A program made the translations under genes and the position numbers. A stretch of 64,000 bases of DNA from Adiantum capillus-veneris. Its lineage: Eukaryota > Streptophyta > Polypodiopsida > Polypodiales > Pteridaceae. Below are positions 44,107 through 55,059 of the stretch, piece after piece (position 1 is the first letter of the stretch; each line of letters opens with the position of its first letter). The notes beneath the pieces are model-generated. The model worked only from the letters and a program-made list of their open reading frames with translations, did not search any database and was not told the DNA's origin. The stretch lies in assembly GCA_014529385.2 (NCBI GenBank), contig CM043944.1:172362740-172426739 (forward strand). The letters are read 5' to 3'.

Positions 44107-44904
44107 TATTTATTTATCCAAGTACACTCTATATTGTTATGCGCTCCTGATTGTGAGAGGCGTGTGTGATTACCTTAGCACCAACTCTTGGATTTCAGAT
44201 GGAAATACCCGAATTGGGACGTTGGCAATGGTAGTTCAGGGCCACCGTGTATAGGGACATCTTGCCCTTCACTCTCTGTGTCCATTCAATTACTCAAGTT
44301 ATTTGAAGTGAAAAAGTGTTCCCAAGTTTGCAGATTTGTGGTTTCTCTGTGTCTTCGGTCAGTTCACTCGTTGGAAGTGATCACAACAAGCAGTAGTAAA
44401 TTCAATAAAACTAGGGAGCTTAAATGCACACTTACTGTTTAACTTAGTAACACACTAATTTGCTGTTTATATCTTTAGTGCTTTTAGTATTTTTCCTCTT
44501 ACTACTGGCTCCTACTGGCTCTCAAAAAAGGAAATTCAATAAGTTTCCATATCCCCTTCGAATATTCTTGCCATATTCAGCCATACTATGTATCTCCTCC
44601 CCGCCATCTGCTCACGCACCTGTCGCCATTCCTCCGCTCTCCTCTCTGCAAACCTCACGTGCACAAGTCCTCCTCGCACGTTGGGTTGGGAGCATTTGCT
44701 CGTGTCAAGTCACCGCCTAATCTCTCTTCACGCCTCCCACCCCCACCCCTCCCCTCCCCTCCTCTCCTCCACTTTCATCAGCTTCTTGCCCTGACCAGTA
44801 GCTTCTTGCCCTGAAACTGTCCGTTGTCATCCTACGTAGGTCTCCAAATTCTCTGAGTGCAGCCAGGACACAAAGGCATCCACCACTCGGCTGCACGCAT
44901 TGCC

Positions 44905-44936
<32 letters not shown>

Positions 44937-45050
44937 CCATAATTGAACTGGGTTTTTATTTTTTTGAACTGGCATGCAAAGAGATAGAGAGGGACGACAA
45001 GGCAGGTCGAGCGTTCTTCATGCAGAGGCAAGCTGCAGAGGAGACGATTC

Positions 45051-45124
<74 letters not shown>

Positions 45125-46211
45125 TGAAAAAGGAAACAAACGTCCTGCTTCCACGTGCCCTAATCCCCTTTTCCTTCTGTCTCACCGCCGCGTTGCCCAA
45201 TTCCTTGGTATCATGTTTGATTCTTCATAATTTATGATTTTATGTGATTGGGTGCCCCATACTTGACAAGTGCTAGCCTTTATCATGGCTGAGTATGCCC
45301 ATCACCTTTGGAGAGTGATAGAAACTCAGTTCGTTGGTTTTATAGAGTATGTTAAAATCATGAATGAACTCTATACAATCTCGCACCTACTCTTGGACAG
45401 TCATGACGTGAGTAAGGATGTCATATTTGTTGTCCAAGCTATACATGATAAAGTGATAATCTTATTCTTTCTCTTTGGACAAAGAGCGAAGTTAAGGTCG
45501 CATATTGTCAAGTTTTAAACTCTGTACTTCTTTGGTTATGTTTTACCTCTTTTAGTTTTAGATAGGTTTGTAGTAGTAATCAATTCTAGTATTTAGCTTA
45601 CATTAGGATTTAAGAATTTGTTCTTTTAGAAGCTGTGGTAAGGAGCCTAATGAAGCCTTTTTGATGTCTTATCCTTGTTAGTTTAGAGTTGAGTACTTGC
45701 TTCAAGTTTTAGTCAAGTAAGCATCTTATCTTATTTTGCTTATGCCTTTTCTAAAAGCATTTTTAAGTGAATATTGGTTTGTTTTTATCTAGTTTTGTTT
45801 AGTAACAAATAAAGTGATTTAGTTTTCCTTTTTCTTGTGTCCCTTGCTTTTCTATTTGCGTCAATGTTTTAACCTCTCTTAAAATTTGTAAGTTTAGACT
45901 ATTTTGATCTTATGAAGGTATATATAAAATCTTGAAAGCAGTTGTGCTTTTGAGCAATCGTAAAGCAAGGGTCTAGTGCCTTTAAATTTGTGGCGAGGGG
46001 TGAGCCATATGACTTAGTAGGCATGAGTGTGCTCACACAGGTAGTTGTGCACACAACTCGAGGCAATAAAATGAAGTGCGGCAAGGGACGCCTTTTTGTA
46101 ATGCGAGGGGCTAGTGCATTTGAGTGGGGAACTTTGCTCCATTCTGTTTCGTCTCTTGTGTTCTCTTTTACTTCAAGTTTGCGGTTTTCAATCTGGTTGT
46201 GGTGGTGGTGT

Positions 46212-46259
<48 letters not shown>

Positions 46260-46376
46260 CAGCTCTATTGTTCGTTTTTAGGATACCTAGAGGACACACA
46301 CACGTGTACATTATTCTGTCTTATAGCCTGACTTTGGCCTCTAGAAGACATTGATAAAGCTTTCTTTATTTCTTTC

Positions 46377-46412
<36 letters not shown>

Positions 46413-46660
46413 CACATGCAAACACGTATGTGTGCACTCACATTTGCACCCACACCGCCTTTATGTCCATATGATGGAGTTCAATCTAATCATATTTTGG
46501 GGATATCTAAACTTGACCTGTGATGGAGCTTTTCAGGGCAACTCTTCGAGATGGCAATCTGATGTAAGATTCCAATCCACCATTCTTTACTACATGTTTC
46601 TTGAACAGAAATGCCTAATTTTTTTGAAAGTTACTAATGTTTGCTTATGCCAATTATTAG
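44107..46660 (+). other. Intron DNA between A1 and exon 2
   Basis: No transposon domain is recognised. It contains (GA)n at 44906-44932 and 45052-45121, (CT)n at 46215-46256 and (GT)n at 46379-46410. A frame at 45270-45518 (82 codons) has no recognisable content. Confidence 0.4.
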
Positions 46661-46749
46661 GGAGGCTGCGTTGCATAGTCGAGGAGCAACACTTGTTGGA
46701 GTGGACAAGTTCGGAAACAAGTACTACGAAAAGTTAAACGCACAGTATG
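46661..46749 (+). CDS. NDUFA12: NDUFA12-like exon 2
   Basis: It follows an acceptor ...caattattag and ends before gtaggt. It encodes EAALHSR then GATLVGVDKFGNKYYEKLN, the signature of NDUFA12 (B17.2), an accessory subunit of mitochondrial NADH dehydrogenase (complex I) at the matrix arm. The exon starts in phase 2 and ends in phase 1 (tat-g). The next exon supplies gg. Codon sense is uninterrupted and strongly conserved, unlike the decayed elements around it. Confidence 0.85.
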
Positions 46750-46866
46750 GTAGGTTGCCCCTTGTCCAAGAGCTTACTTGATACGAAATATTGTTTTATT
46801 GCAAACTTGAGGTAAACTTAAATTGTTTGTGTCAAAGAAAAGACTGATATGGTCTTGACATGCCAG

Positions 46867-46976
46867 GGAGGCATAGGTGGGTTGAATATGCTGATTTGAA
46901 TAACTATGATGCATCAACTGTGCCACCAGAATGGCATGGCTGGCTGCATTATATTACAGACCGTAAACCTGAGCAG
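46867..46976 (+). CDS. NDUFA12: NDUFA12-like exon 3
   Basis: It is separated from exon 2 by a 117-bp intron (gtaggt...tgccag). It encodes [10 protein letters not shown] and [18 protein letters not shown], the core family motif. It ends in phase 0 before gtcaga. The remaining ~50-60 residues of the family (the segment that in plants contains an H-K-E-N-F-S-G-like motif and ends near W-V-P) are not found downstream in this window. The final exon probably lies beyond 64000, or the gene is truncated. Confidence 0.85.
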
Positions 46977-48303
46977 GTCAGAGTTTTCATTTCTTTTAGG
47001 ATGTTTGTTGATTGTGTTCAAAAATATCAATCATCTTTGCATCGAGATGGTCAGGCATGATTTCTGGTTTTGGATCGGATTGAGTCATAAAGTTAAGCAT
47101 TGTAAGATGTCTGAGGTGAATTTCTTCAAGTAGGAGCGTCCTTTTTAGGGTTTTTTAAAGCGTATATGTAGTCTCTCAGTTGCATGGAATTATTTTAATA
47201 CTTCTCTGACCCTTCTTATACTCAATCAGAACTTTTCTATGTTATGAATGTACATGCATCTATTTCTTGAGGCCCTTGCAGATAATCGGCTCCAAGTTTT
47301 GATAATGTCAACTTAAGGCTTTACAATTGGCCTGATTGTGCTTTCATACAGCTGTGTCACTCCTGGTAGACATGATTTAAAGAGAATGTTTTGTGCCATG
47401 TTCACATTGCTGACTTTCCATCCTGAAAGCGGAGAGCAAGCTTTTGGCATTTGATGTTGGAGTCCCCACTATTTGATAAACTTTTCAGAAGCATGCGAAA
47501 TTGACCAATTCCTTTTCTAACCCACTTCTTAACATTAAAGAGCTCTTCGAATAGAAGCGATTCTTTTTTTTCATTACTCAAAGACATCTAAATCGAAGAT
47601 TGCATTTTGTTGATGAAAGGACCTTGGACGATGAATTTTGCACTCTATTTATGTTGCCCTCCATAACTGGGAAGTAAGAGTGAAGAGTCAAAAATTGGAA
47701 AGTAAGCTTTCAAAATTCTCTTCCAACCACTTAGCCTTCGTGATTCACGATGTGGACCTCTCTTTTGTTGAAGTGCTTGTTAGCAGGTAGCCATTTGCCA
47801 TAGCTGAGGGTTCACAGTAATGAAGAGAGGAGGGCTCTTACCCTTGCATTATCTCTGTGGGGTGCTGCTTTCAAGTGTTAGCCTTCCCATCTTGACACCT
47901 ATTTTCAGCAGAATATTTTGTGCTCTTTTTGCTCACGTGCTCTGATTGCTCGACACTTCTGATGGTGTTGCAGTTGATGGTGTCCATTCCCTTCTACACC
48001 GTTCCTGTCGTTCCTTCTCCATGCTGCTTGTGCCCTAGCGTTTGTCTGCATAATCCTTTTTCTTTCTCTCTCTTTGCTTTAGGCTAGGTTTTCATTTTAG
48101 TTTTTGTTTCTGTACTCCATGTCCTTTCCTGCTTTTCTTGGCCTTGTGTTGGGTGGGGGTATTTTGGTTTCTGTTTGCGTCTGTGTTTCTCTTTGTTTCT
48201 TTTGTACCTTGTTTCCCCTGTCTAATTGTTCTTTTGATGGTCAGAGTGGGAAGGATGGTGGTGTGGTGGTTTGTGGGAAAATGAGGTTTTGGGAATCCTC
48301 TCC
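46977..48303 (+). other. Downstream intron or flank, no exon found
   Basis: Read in all plus frames after each AG for the C-terminal NDUFA12 motifs; none is seen. T-rich, consistent with plant intron DNA. No transposon domains. Confidence 0.4.
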
Positions 48304-49777
48304 TGTTGCACTGGCAAGTCGCTGGTGAGGCGGTAAATTGACATCAAACACAGAAGTGAAAAGTGCACACACTTTAGCTTGAAAGAGTGTAGGAGGCGAG
48401 ACACGGAAGAGCGTAGCTGTCTACCAAGATGCTTTTGAACTAAGTTAGATGCCCCACACTGCACTTGTTTAAATATTGATGATCACACTGCCGGGGAGTC
48501 ACTTTGCAAGTGATCTGCCAAAAGTTACCCCCTAATCCTCCTTATAAAGGCACGCAGGTGCAGAAGCAACTGATAAGAAAAGCTGACGTTCAAAATCCCT
48601 GACGTCTCTGAAAGTCAACACTTTCAATAACTGCCTGGAAAAGCAGACCCCTCGTCCGCACTGCCACGTCAACACCCCAGATTTTTGCAGCATTTCCTAC
48701 CGCGAAATGCGGGCACTGTATGATTGGTAGGGCTTCATTCCAGTCCTGCTCTCATGCGGCCGCTGCTCTCCTCTCATGATGCCATGTCATCACTTTGTGA
48801 CATACCCCCCCCTCAAGAGAAGGCTATTGGCCTTGCAAAACAGACAGTAAACAGTAAACTAGGTCACTTCTTGCAAACATGCATTTGAATACCCAAATAT
48901 GCGCTAGCTCAAAGAACACTTGGTCACTGAACAATCAACAATCACTTTCATGTCTTTATTTCAATCGAGATCTCAGAAATGAATTGTGATCGTTGCGAAT
49001 TATTTAGCCATCACATCCGGATCCCACCAATCTCTAGCAGATGTCTAGATTGACTAAATCTCATCATATTCGTGAATCGTATCAATAATCACCTAACCAG
49101 TGAGAACGGAGACAAATATTCTATAGACATTTCACCTCACAGACTCAAACAAACACACATTTGTAAGTCTAAACCGAGCAATCAAGTAGTTCTAAGGAAG
49201 ACCAACCATAACATCACATATCATGACAAACAATCTAGTTTCATATCATAGCAGTCACTTGGCAGAGCACTGTCAGCACGAGTACCCCCAAAATGTTGAA
49301 GACAAATGGGTTGACTCTATCTCAAGCAGTCGGAATGTGTGACAAAGGAGTGGAGGGGATCCTCTCTTTTGCAACATGCACTGCAACAGATTCAACCTGC
49401 TAAATGGACGTGCACTTTTGGAATAATTGCAGCTAAACAAAAGCCTCAAGTGAAAGCTTTAGTATTTGAGGAGTATCTGCCAAGTCGTCCTCCACCATCC
49501 ACTTTGCATCAAGAACAGGGTAGTTTGCGAACTTGACTAAGTACTTTCGGACCAACTTTCCCTTCACTTTTCTTTCCTTGTGTGCTAGGATTTGCTAAGG
49601 TAAAAGAATCTCCTCAGTTTCTTCTACCTCCTTGCCCTTGGCACCTCAACTTGGAAAGATCATAGCAGACTCGTTTTGTGAATCTTCCAAGTATTTGGTA
49701 ACTTCAGTTGAACTTAGTTGAAGGAGTCATTGTTGATTCTCTCTTAAATCACCCTTAGCTTTGGGGAAAGCTTCTGC
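48304..49777 (-). mobile_element. Gypsy element B5, 3' end, cut by A3
   Basis: In element sense: chromodomain tail, 3' untranslated region, purine tract (plus 48804-48820, a run of C) and 3' LTR (48802 down to about 48304, starting TGTCACAAAGTGATGACATGG). The LTR start is shared with B and B2. The outer LTR end at 48304 is inferred from a TG/CA pair only. The upstream part is displaced by A3 inserted at 49778. Confidence 0.65.
49433..49777 (-). pseudogene. B5 integrase tail and chromodomain
   Basis: Reads (with breaks) T-W-K-I-H ... E-E-T-E-E-I-L ... K-G-K-L-V-R-K-Y-L-V-K-F, then D-A-K-W-M-V-E-D-D-L-A-D-T-P-Q and a stop at 49433. It is homologous to the ends of B and G. One in-frame stop and at least one frame change are visible. 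Confidence 0.7.
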
Positions 49778-49863
49778 TGTTAGGTGTAGCTGAATGAATG
49801 TTGAACTTTGCTCAAGATGAGTGCTCCGAACTGTGCTCAAGGTTCCTTGTTCTTAGGGAAGGG

Positions 49864-50407
49864 TGTCACAAAGTGATGACGTGGCTATGGACAGCAGAAA
49901 CCCTAATTTTTGCCTGAAACCCTAAAATTCCTGCAAACCCTAATTTCTGCCAGAAACCCTAATTTCTGGAAATCGCGGAGGCATTTTTTATTTTTTTTTT
50001 GGTGTGGTTTTGAGTGACGCAAATCTTGCCTTTTCTCTACGCAATGAGAAAAAGAGAGAATGCTTTTGCTTTCAAGTTTTGACTCTCTGTGAGAGAGAGA
50101 GAGCATTTGCTTTGGATTTGAAGCTTTTGGGGCTCTGCTTTTGGCATCCCTTGTAAACATTTAAATAAGTGGTTTGGGCCTTCACTTCTTAGAGCATCTG
50201 GACGCAGAGTCTGAGAGTGAAACCCACTTTGAACTGATTAATATAAAAGGAAATACTGAAAGGGGCGCTAGTCTTTGGGGCCAATATCTCTAGGCACGGA
50301 ACTTCGCCGGGCCAGTGCAAATCTATTGTGATCTGTGAATTGTTTTGAAGTGGTTATTTGGTGCTGTCGCGATTGATTCTTGACTTGGAGTGTCCAAGTC
50401 TGTTACA
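49864..50407 (+). repeat. Element B 5' LTR (544 bp)
   Basis: TGTCACAAAGTGATGACG...CAAGTCTGTTACA. It contains four CCCTAA telobox-like motifs near 49908-49965. A tttaaataa near 50158 may be the TATA box, and aatataaaa near 50240 may be a poly-A signal or a second TATA box. Confidence 0.9.
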
Positions 50408-50408
50408 G

Positions 50409-50424
50409 TGGTATCAGAGCACGG
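50409..50424 (+). promoter_or_regulatory. Element B primer-binding site
   Basis: TGGTATCAGAGCACGG, one base after the LTR; Met-tRNA type. Confidence 0.85.
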
Positions 50425-50480
50425 CCGATTTCTCTTCTATGGGAAATCCGATTCCCAAATTTTTTTTTTCCGTGGCACCT

Positions 50481-52059
50481 ATGGCTTCACGTAAGGATCA
50501 GTCGACTCCCTCTGCATCTGGAGATGCGGGCAGGGATCGCAACGAAGATTCCGGCAGAGTATGGCCCGCCTCGGCCTACTCAGGCGGAGCAAAGAGAGAT
50601 GAAGCGTCGTCAATTGATCGGCGATGCAATAAAGATGATGCTCAGTTTTGCGAAGGATCCGAAATTGGCAAAATATATGAGCGAGACTTCTTTTCAGGAA
50701 GTGTATGCACATTGGCAGAAAACCTCTACACCACCCCTGAAACCCGCTCTTAAGAAACCTTCTGATCACAAACAGTACTCAGAGAAGGAATTATAAGAGG
50801 TGGTTGATGCACGGATTGCTCAGCTTTTTGACGCGCAAAAGAAAGCCAAAAAGCACGGCAAAAAGCAGAAGAAAAGCACTGACTTCTCGGGATATTTGGG
50901 TCGTCCGTCGACTTTTGACAAGGCAAAGAAACGGAAGAAGCGTGTTCAATTTGAAGGAGTACCCAGTTCTTCTTCTTCTTCTTCTTCATCTGACAGTTCT
51001 TCTAGCTCTTCAAATTCGAGCGAAGAAGACAGAAAAGGTAAAAAGCGAAGCAAGAAACAAAGCTTCGGAAAGGGCAAGAAAAGGCAAAGAAGGCTACATC
51101 TCGCCCAGAGACTGACTGTTCTACTGAGGACTCGTCTACAGACAGCTCAGATTCCAATGACGGAAACTTTTATGCGAACAAGAAGATTTTTTACAAAGCC
51201 AACCAGTATGACTTTCTCGAAGGAAGGTAGCCGCTCGATCAAGTTTGATACTTTTTCAGGATACTCAGATGCTTCGAAGGCTTTGTCTTTTATACATAAG
51301 TTTGACATCGCTTTCGCGGGAGGACGCTATTTAGAGCACTCCAAGATTCGGAGAGCTACCTCTTACTATAAGGGGAATGCTCGTACTTGGTGGTCCACGC
51401 TTCTTTTAAACAAGACTGCGCCAATTAAATGATTGAAATTTAAGAAGCTTTTTATTTCTTCTTGGTTGACGCAAGAATATGAACGAGATATACGAGCTGC
51501 TTGGAACCATCTTCGGATGACCAAGAAAGATACAATCAATGCTTACTGTGAAAGATTCTGGAGCTCTTTTCTACCCGCCTCTTCATTCAAGAAGATCTCG
51601 TTCAGAGAATAGATTGAGCGGTTCACCTTGGGTCTACCTACAGAGATTCGAGATCACTGCTTGGAACAAAAGTCAGCTTCTATTCAGGAGTTGATGAGTC
51701 ATGCGAAGCGGGGCTTTGCCATTCACTCTGGTAGTCTGACCTACCCCACAGATGAGACCATGACACAACGAGCCGAACAGACTTATGGGAATGAAAGTAG
51801 AAAGAAAAAGAGCAACCCAGAGAAAAAGGATGCACGACTCAAGCTTACTCCCGAGGAGAGAGCTCGCTTCATCAGAGAGGGGAAGTGCTTTGGATGCGGG
51901 GAACATGGACATATCTCCGCGAAGTGCCCTAAAAAGGCACAGAAAGAACAAAATGATAAAGACGACGACTGGCCTGAGAGTTCGAGAGCAGCTGAGGAAC
52001 GTGGGCAGATAGAAAAGCAGAACTGGTACCACATGGCGTGGGACCTGCACCGAATCTAA
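50481..52059 (+). pseudogene. Element B gag
   Basis: ATG at 50481. An N-terminal region in two frames is followed by a Lys-rich and Ser-rich low-complexity part (50840-51080; nine Ser in a row near 50970). The capsid domain is at 51240-51430 (A-L-S-F-I-H-K-F; A-R-T-W-W) and continues after a stop to 51720. The zinc knuckle CFGCGEHGHISAKC is at 51886-51927. Stops near 50796, 51430 and 51611 and a frameshift near 51110 break it. Confidence 0.8.
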
Positions 52060-52600
52060 TGAATGAAAGTACAAACTTTGCCGCTTTTGGGACAAAGTGA
52101 AGGATCAGGAAGCTCTTTTGAAGGAGCCAAGGCCAACTTCTTTTCACTTGGAATTGGCCGCTCGATTTGGAATTACGCCCGACTGACTGACGCCACAGGC
52201 GGAGGTAGTCCGACTGGCACTTGGATGGGATGTTGCCATTACTGCGAGCATTGGCAAACTTCGTTTGCAATGACAGGGGTGTTCAGGGCACGCGAGTGAC
52301 GTTCTACTAAGGATCCCTTGGTACCACAAGAACTACGCCGTGGTTGACTACCGGGCCGAGAAACGACTTTGACAAATGAAGGGTTCAGAGATTGTACTTG
52401 ATGAACTTCGGTTTTCTTTACTTATTCTTATGGGAGAGACCTGAACGATTGGATAAAGGTTGAATATGTTTTGACTTGATCAAAAGAATGCCAAGATTTT
52501 TCTCCACACTCATGCCGATTGCTTTTTAGAGGGCCTGAAGATCATACCATTGATGTGATACCTTGAAGCACACCACCGAACCGGCCACTTGAGCGTGTGA
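52060..52600 (+). pseudogene. Degraded protease/linker of element B
   Basis: This is the interval where the aspartic protease should lie. I cannot find a D-S-G or D-T-G loop in any plus frame. It ends near P-P-N-R-P-like residues that usually precede RT. Confidence 0.4.
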
Positions 52601-53290
52601 GCCGAGTACAGACTGAAAAGATTATGAGCCAAGTGAAAGACCTTTTAGAAAAGGGTCTTGTCTAGCATAGTACTTCACCGTATTGCTCTCCACTGTTGTT
52701 GGATTTGAAGAAAGACGGATCTTGGAGAATGTGCATCGATTATAGAGCTCTCAACAAAATCACCATCAAGAACAGATTTCCGATTCCTAGGATCAATGAT
52801 ATACTCGACAAGTTACTGGGATCCTCGTGCTTCAGTAGGATTGACCTGAAGAGTGGATATCATTAGATCCGAATCACGCCGGAAGAAGTCTACAAGACAG
52901 CCTTTCGGACGACTTTTGGGTTATTTGAGTTTTTGGTGATGCCTTTTGGCTTAACCAATGCTCTTGCGACATTTAACCGGATGATGGACAATATTTTTCG
53001 AGAGTACAGGCTATTTGTTGGCACTTTCTTTGATGATATCATTGTTTTCTCCAAGAATGAGGCAGAACACATAGATCATCTGCTTCAGAGATACACTTTT
53101 TTGGGATACTTTGTCTTAGCAGCAGGAGTGCAAATGGATCCGGCCAAGATAGACACTACCCGTGATTGGCCCGATTTGAAGAATGTCCATGAAGTTGAAA
53201 GCTTCTTGGGAGTGTGTTCGTACTACAGAGGGTTCATTCGAAAGTTTGCAGAGGTTGCTTCCCCTTTGCATATTCTTGATACAAAAAGGA
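52600..53290 (+). pseudogene. Element B reverse transcriptase
   Basis: Contains [50 protein letters not shown] and the catalytic TFFDDIIVFS box, then the connection region VHEVESFLGVCSYYRGFIRK. In-frame stops occur near 52663 and 52864. About 25 residues between H-L-L and G-Y-F (near 53085) are deleted compared with C1. Confidence 0.85.
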
Positions 53291-53770
53291 GTCCCTTTCT
53301 CGTGGGGATCCACAGAGGTGACTGCCTTTCAGACATTGAAAGAGAAATTGACTACAGGACCAGATTTGACTTTGTCGGACTTGCAAAAGTCATTTGAAGT
53401 ATTTTGTGATGCTTATGGTCGTAGTCTGGGTGCGGTCTTGATGCAAGAAGGCCATGTCATTGCTTACGAGAGCCGATTGTTCTCTAGGCCGGAGATGACA
53501 GCATTGATTTATGAGAAAGAGCTTTTGGTGGTTATCCATGCTCTTACTCAGTGGCGGCATTACCTACTCGGAGCGGATTTTACTGTCTTTACAGACCATC
53601 AGAGTTTGCGCTACTTCTTGTCACAGAAGCAGCTTTCGGAAAAGCAGATGCGGTGGGTGAACATCTTGTCATAGTTTCACTTCTAGATTGTCCATGTGCA
53701 AGGACAAAAGAATGTGCTGGCAGATGCTTTGTCTTGGAAGCTGTTGGTTCTGGCTATTTCCGCGATACAT
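53290..53770 (+). pseudogene. Element B RNase H
   Basis: Contains FEVFCDAYGRSLGAVLMQEG, YEKELLVVIHAL, FTVFTDHQSLRYFL and N-V-L-A-D-A-L-S, with the catalytic D-A, E and T-D-H residues present. It is shifted in frame against RT near 53290 and has stops near 53672 and 53685. Confidence 0.85.
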
Positions 53771-53779
53771 CATAGGAGC

Positions 53780-54883
53780 TTCGAGGATATGGTAGATCAG
53801 TATGCCAGAGATATAGATTTTGCAGATATTTTCACACGGATACGGGATGGGGAGACAATAGCTGGATACTCCCTTCGGGAAGGCTACTTGATGAGAAAGA
53901 CTATGTTGTGCATTACACAGCCGTTGCGGGAAAAGGTTATGATTGAATGCCACCGTCCACCTTTTACGGGTCACCGCGGCATTGCTACCACCATGAAGGG
54001 GTAGAGAGATACTTCTTTTGGCCGAGACTCAACAAGGATGTGGAAGAGTTTGTGCGCAGTATGCGAGAAGGTCAAGTTTGACAGGCATAAGGCACAGGAA
54101 TTGTTACAGCCTTTACCCATACCCACCCGCCCCTGGGAAAATATTGAAATGGATTTCATTTTTTATCTCCCGAGAACACAAAATGATCACGATGATTTTC
54201 CGATTACATGGCACGTCTGAGACGATTGTCTCCGATAGAGACCCCAGATTTATGAGTTTGTTTTGGAAGGCAATTTGGGAGAACATTGGCACGCGGTTGC
54301 AGTTCTCATGATCGTTCCACTTGCAGACTGACGGGCAATCTGAGATTGCCAATTCAGTGGTTTTAGATTTATTGAAGTCTTGTATCTCGGATCAGAAGAC
54401 TCAATGGGAAAAGAACTTACCTTTGGTGGAATTTGCCTACAATAACAAGATACACTCTTCGACGGGGAAGACGCCATTTGAGATTGTTGAAAGTGCTGTG
54501 AAGGTTCCATCCTTCCTGAGCACGAAAAATAAGATATTTGAAGCGGATGAATATTCGCGAGATTTGGATACAGCTTTTGCCAAGGTTCGCAAGACTTTGC
54601 AGAAGTCTCAAGAACAACAGGAAAAGGCAGTGGATTGCCATTGTCGTGACATGAAATTGAAGGAGGATGATTGGGTGCTCTTACGTTTTGAGAAGGCATG
54701 CCTACGAAAGAAAAAGGGAAAAGAGAGGCTTTTTCCAAAGCTTAGTATGCGATACTACGGACCTTTCCAGATCACTGAAAAGATAAATGATGTCTCCTTC
54801 CGATTGAAACTGCCAGATACTTGGAGGATTCACAATGCATTCCATGTGGGTCTCTTGAAACCCTTTAAGGGTGATGCCTGATG
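53780..54883 (+). pseudogene. Element B integrase with core deletion
   Basis: Zinc-binding region G-H-R-G ... C-A-V-C-E-K-V-K, core start M-D-F-I-F (first Asp), then T-I-V-S-D-R-D-P-R-F (second Asp) and D-G-Q-S-E-I-A (Glu). Only about 28 codons separate the first two Asp, where about 55-60 are normal, so roughly half of that segment is deleted near 54185. A long open frame (54321-54883) covers the rest and the C-terminal tail that leads into the chromodomain. Confidence 0.85.
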
Positions 54884-55059
54884 ATGGGGAGCCTGATGAG
54901 CAACCCGAAGTGGAAGAAAATGAGGAGACCCTTGTTCTTGAACAAATTTTGGAACATAGGGATACGAAGAAAGGTAAAGTCCGAAGGCGGTTCTTGGTTA
55001 AGTTCAAGAACTTTCCTGCATTTCATGCGAAGTGGATGGAGGAGGAGGACCTAGCAGAT

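Noticed and set aside
45270-45518. 82-codon plus frame as a small gene
   Set aside because: No recognisable motif, AT-rich context inside the inferred intron, and no supporting splice or promoter signals.
46977-48303. C-terminal NDUFA12 exon
   Set aside because: No frame after any AG shows the expected conserved residues before a stop.
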